A model generated the notes under the pieces. It did no database searches and was not told the origin of the DNA. It worked only from the letters and a program-made list of their open reading frames with translations. DNA of 6,920 bases from Desulfobacteraceae bacterium (lineage in GTDB: Bacteria > Desulfobacterota > Desulfobacteria > Desulfobacterales > DAOWNP01). Location: the NCBI GenBank assembly GCA_030642545.1, contig DAOWNP010000131.1, positions 1-6,920 of the forward strand. The letters run 5' to 3'. Shown in pieces: positions 4,978-6,920 of the stretch; position 1 is the stretch's first letter; every line of letters starts with the position of its first letter. A program made the translations under genes and the position numbers.

Positions 4978-5763
4978 CTATTTGCCCTGTTTAAATTCAG
5001 TATGCAGCTCAACTGATTTTTCATACATTGTATCTGCCTTTTTTCTATCTCCTTTTTTTATGTATAATGCCCCCATATTATAAAAGGCAATATTTAACGG
5101 AAAAATATTTTTTAATATTTTAAAAGCTTTTTCATCTTCTTCAGTCATTATATAAACCAGCGCAAGATTGTTTTTTGCTCTAATAAAATCAGGTTTAAGG
5201 GCTATGCTTTTTAAAAGAGCAGGCTTTGCTTCTTTGTATTTTTTGCTAATAATTTTAGAAAAACCAAGGTTGTTGTAAAAATCGGCTCTCGCAGGGTTTA
5301 ATCTTATTGCTTTTTTGTAAAATATCTCGGATTTTTTTCTTCTTCCGGTCATATCATAAATTAGGCCAAGACCATTATAAGCCGGTGCATAATCCGGATT
5401 TACAACTATTACCTTATGAAAATTTTTTTCAGCCTTTGAATATTTTTTATTTCCTTTGTTACATTTACCCATTAGGAAATATATTTCAGCTTCATTTTTT
5501 TTGTTTTTTTTTACTTTTTTAAGCTGTATAAGCGCAACATCATAAAATTTTTTTTTTATAAGCTCTTTTGAAAGTTTTAAGTAATCAGGTTTTAAATCTT
5601 TATCAGATACATAACTGTTTTCAGGCTCAATTTTTTTTTTATAACTGTTGTTTAACCCGTTATCAGCTTTTTTTTGAGCGCCTATACAACCAATGGGGGC
5701 TATAAAAAAAAGAGCTGCCATAAAATATTTTATAAAGTTATTTTGCAAAATTTTTATCTTCAC
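4978..5763 (-). CDS. TadD-like tetratricopeptide-repeat lipoprotein
   Basis: A 261-residue protein starting at a GTG four bases after the tadC stop, so the two are probably translationally coupled; AGGAT inside the tadC end serves as ribosome-binding site. A hydrophobic N-terminal segment (10-25) ends in APIGC, a probable but imperfect lipobox (Pro at -3, Cys at 26). A Lys-rich linker then leads to TPR helices. Four clear 34-residue units cover about 91-222 (for example EAEIYFLMGKC, YAPAYNGLGLIYDMTGR, RADFYNNLGFSKII, FIRAKNNLALVYIM), with a further unit at 226-259 (AFYNMGALYIKKGDR) and a degenerate one near 60-88. In Tad systems TadD is a TPR lipoprotein thought to act as pilotin or scaffold for the secretin. 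The assignment rests on this domain type plus position next to tadC. The protein is unusually Lys-rich and encoded with several A runs of up to 10. Confidence 0.8.
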   Translation of the reverse strand: MKIKILQNNFIKYFMAALFFIAPIGCIGAQKKADNGLNNSYKKKIEPENSYVSDKDLKPDYLKLSKELIKKKFYDVALIQLKKVKKNKKNEAEIYFLMGKCNKGNKKYSKAEKNFHKVIVVNPDYAPAYNGLGLIYDMTGRRKKSEIFYKKAIRLNPARADFYNNLGFSKIISKKYKEAKPALLKSIALKPDFIRAKNNLALVYIMTEEDEKAFKILKNIFPLNIAFYNMGALYIKKGDRKKADTMYEKSVELHTEFKQGK

Positions 5764-5767
5764 TTCT

Positions 5768-6688
5768 CTAATTCATCCTTTCAAAAAGATTAACTATGGC
5801 AGGTCCAAGAAAAACAAGTATTAAAGCAGGAAGTATTAAAAGTATAGTGGGAAATGCAAGTTTTGCGGAAATTTTTGCACCTCTTTCTTCAGCAAGCTGT
5901 TTTCTTTCTGTACGGAGTGAATCTGAATATATCCTTATTGCTTCTGCTATATCCGTTCCAAAATGAACTGACTGAATAAGTACGTTGACTACATTTATCA
6001 GATTCTTTTCCCCGTTTCTGTCAGCAAGATTTTTCAGAACCTGCGTTCTCGGAAGTCCTCCTTTAATTTCAAGGAAATACCTGCCGAACTCTTTTGACAA
6101 AACCGGTGCAACAGAGGAAAGCTCTCCACTGACTCTGTATAAAGCCATGTCAAAACTTAAACCTGCTTCCATACAGATAAGCAGCAGATCAAGGGTATCC
6201 GGAAGTTCTTTAAATATCTGCCTGTGCCTCTGTGTAACTTTATGTTTAAGAAGAAGCCCTGGAAGATAATATCCCATGGCAACAGGGAAGAAAACAAATA
6301 TTATACTTCTTCCTGTGATATTGCCCGATAAAACCAGTAAAAAAATATAAAGAAAACCTGATAGAAATACCAGAGCCATTTTTATTCCAAAAAATATTAC
6401 AACAGCATTTTTTGATCTGAAACCGGCATATCCTAAAATCTGTTTCAGGTCCTTTGTTTCAGCCTCATTTTTTGGTTTTGCCAAAGCACCTAAGGATATC
6501 AATGAGTTTTTTAAGTTGGCTTTCATCCGCTTTTTTTCATATTTTTCTGCTTTTTTACTTGACGCAAACAGCCTATTCATGACTACAGAGCGTTTATGCT
6601 TTTCCTCAAGATAATAATAAAGAATCATGAAAGAACCTGAAAACAAAAGAAAAGTAATGGTTTCGACTGCAATATATAGTGGTTTCAT
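5768..6688 (-). CDS. tadC: Tad pilus/type II-secretion inner-membrane protein TadC
   Basis: A 306-residue polytopic protein, the usual length for TadC. The hydrophobic segments are about 8-26, 95-120, 127-147 and 276-299. The cytoplasmic type II secretion F (T2SSF) domain lies at about 160-275 and starts with FKELPDTLDLLLICMEAGLSF (159-179), the family hallmark. It continues with GGLPRTQVLKNLADRNG and the second helical block NVLIQSVHFGTDIAEAIRIYSDSLR, then RGAKISAKLAFPTILLILPAL, typical of TadB/TadC. With TadB it forms the inner-membrane platform on which the TadA ATPase drives Flp pilus assembly. TadC rather than TadB is favoured by the sequence around LPDTLDLL and the TadD-like gene immediately downstream. 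The ATG is preceded by AAGG seven bases upstream and by GGAG a little further. No tadB precedes it within the window. Confidence 0.9.
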   Translation of the reverse strand: MKPLYIAVETITFLLFSGSFMILYYYLEEKHKRSVVMNRLFASSKKAEKYEKKRMKANLKNSLISLGALAKPKNEAETKDLKQILGYAGFRSKNAVVIFFGIKMALVFLSGFLYIFLLVLSGNITGRSIIFVFFPVAMGYYLPGLLLKHKVTQRHRQIFKELPDTLDLLLICMEAGLSFDMALYRVSGELSSVAPVLSKEFGRYFLEIKGGLPRTQVLKNLADRNGEKNLINVVNVLIQSVHFGTDIAEAIRIYSDSLRTERKQLAEERGAKISAKLAFPTILLILPALILVFLGPAIVNLFERMN

Positions 6689-6735
6689 ATTAGTACCTTA
6701 CTCCTGAAATTCTGTCATAAAAAAGAAGAAAATCG

Positions 6736-6920
6736 TTATATGGTATCAGTTATCAGTTGACAGTTGTCAGTTGTCAGTAAAAGCATATCTATACCAATAT
6801 AAATTTGTGTTCTTAATTCTTCACAAGAACCTTTTGAATATTGCAGCAACCTGGCAAAATCTTTAATATCTTGAAAATGTTTATACAAATCTGCACATAA
6901 TCGTGAAAACCTCTTCCATA
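6736..6920 (-). pseudogene. Four-helix-bundle (S23/TIGR02436-type) protein fragment, probably broken
   Basis: The minus-strand frame enters from the right edge and ends at TAA (6736-6738), giving 60 residues in the window. The segment DFARLLQYSKGSCEELRTQIYIGIDM matches the family pattern 'EF.RFL..AKGS..ELrTQLyIA'. Two features suggest damage. Directly after GIDM the reading frame runs into the heptad repeat and codes for meaningless residues (TTDNCQLITDTI) instead of the normal last helix. The upstream part (WKRFSRLCADLYKHFQDIKDF) looks like helix 1 joined too closely to helix 3, with no NIAEG-type motif between. These proteins are small dimer/pentamer-type bundles related to the proteins encoded in 23S rRNA intervening sequences and to Avd of diversity-generating retroelements; free-standing copies have no settled function. 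Confidence 0.6.
6744..6778. repeat. Five-copy heptanucleotide tandem repeat
   Basis: Five contiguous 7-base units: TATCAGT (6744-6750), TATCAGT, TGACAGT, TGTCAGT and TGTCAGT (ending 6778), consensus T-N-W-CAGT. On the minus strand they read ACTGACA/ACTGATA-like and lie inside the 3' end of the four-helix-bundle frame. The repeat separates that frame from tadC. Similar heptads near four-helix-bundle genes occur in other bacterial genomes by my recollection; this was not searched. Confidence 0.88.

Noticed and set aside
5307..5522. Plus-strand frame inside the TadD-like gene
   Set aside because: Antisense shadow of a well-supported TPR gene; its Phe/Leu-rich content reflects the Lys codons on the other strand.
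5985..6269. Plus-strand frame of 94 codons inside tadC
   Set aside because: Antisense shadow of tadC, with no independent coding evidence.
6744..6778. Short repeats considered as a CRISPR array
   Set aside because: The units are 7 bases long and directly contiguous with no spacers.

Overview
The window is AT-rich DNA (roughly 30% G+C by eye) that looks like part of a chromosome from a low-GC diderm bacterium. Diderm is inferred from two lipoprotein-type signal peptides beside a Tad-type pilus/secretion gene. The tmRNA tag (ADDYNYALAA), the lone Memo-family gene and the Tad cluster would fit a Desulfobacterota ('deltaproteobacterial') lineage. That placement is a guess from general resemblance and was not computed.

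Layout. Positions 1-1201 (plus strand) are housekeeping: the 3' end of ptsI (PTS enzyme I), then smpB, then ssrA (tmRNA). SmpB and tmRNA together form the trans-translation ribosome-rescue system, so protein and RNA partner are encoded side by side. Positions 1332-2837 (minus strand) hold a Memo/AmmB-family metalloprotein gene and a small stand-alone CBM48 glycogen-binding-domain gene. Between them, at about 2266-2532, lies a long imperfect palindrome that resembles a non-autonomous mobile element. Positions 2838-3585 have no convincing gene, but contain a clean bidirectional terminator-like hairpin (3096-3119) and a few weak short ORFs. Positions 3586-4524 (plus) encode a VanZ-family membrane protein fused to a C-terminal beta-sandwich domain.

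Positions 4663-6688 (minus) form a compact piece of a Tad (tight adherence, type IVc pilus/type II-like secretion) locus, transcribed tadC -> TadD-like TPR lipoprotein -> small lipoprotein. No tadB lies directly upstream of tadC. In its place, at the right edge, are a five-copy heptanucleotide repeat (6744-6778) and what looks like the damaged end of a four-helix-bundle (S23/TIGR02436-type) gene, suggesting the operon was interrupted or rearranged there.

I see no CRISPR array, tRNA or rRNA gene, complete transposase or obvious new defence system. The most interesting signals are the palindromic element at 2266-2532 and the four-helix-bundle/heptad-repeat junction abutting tadC.
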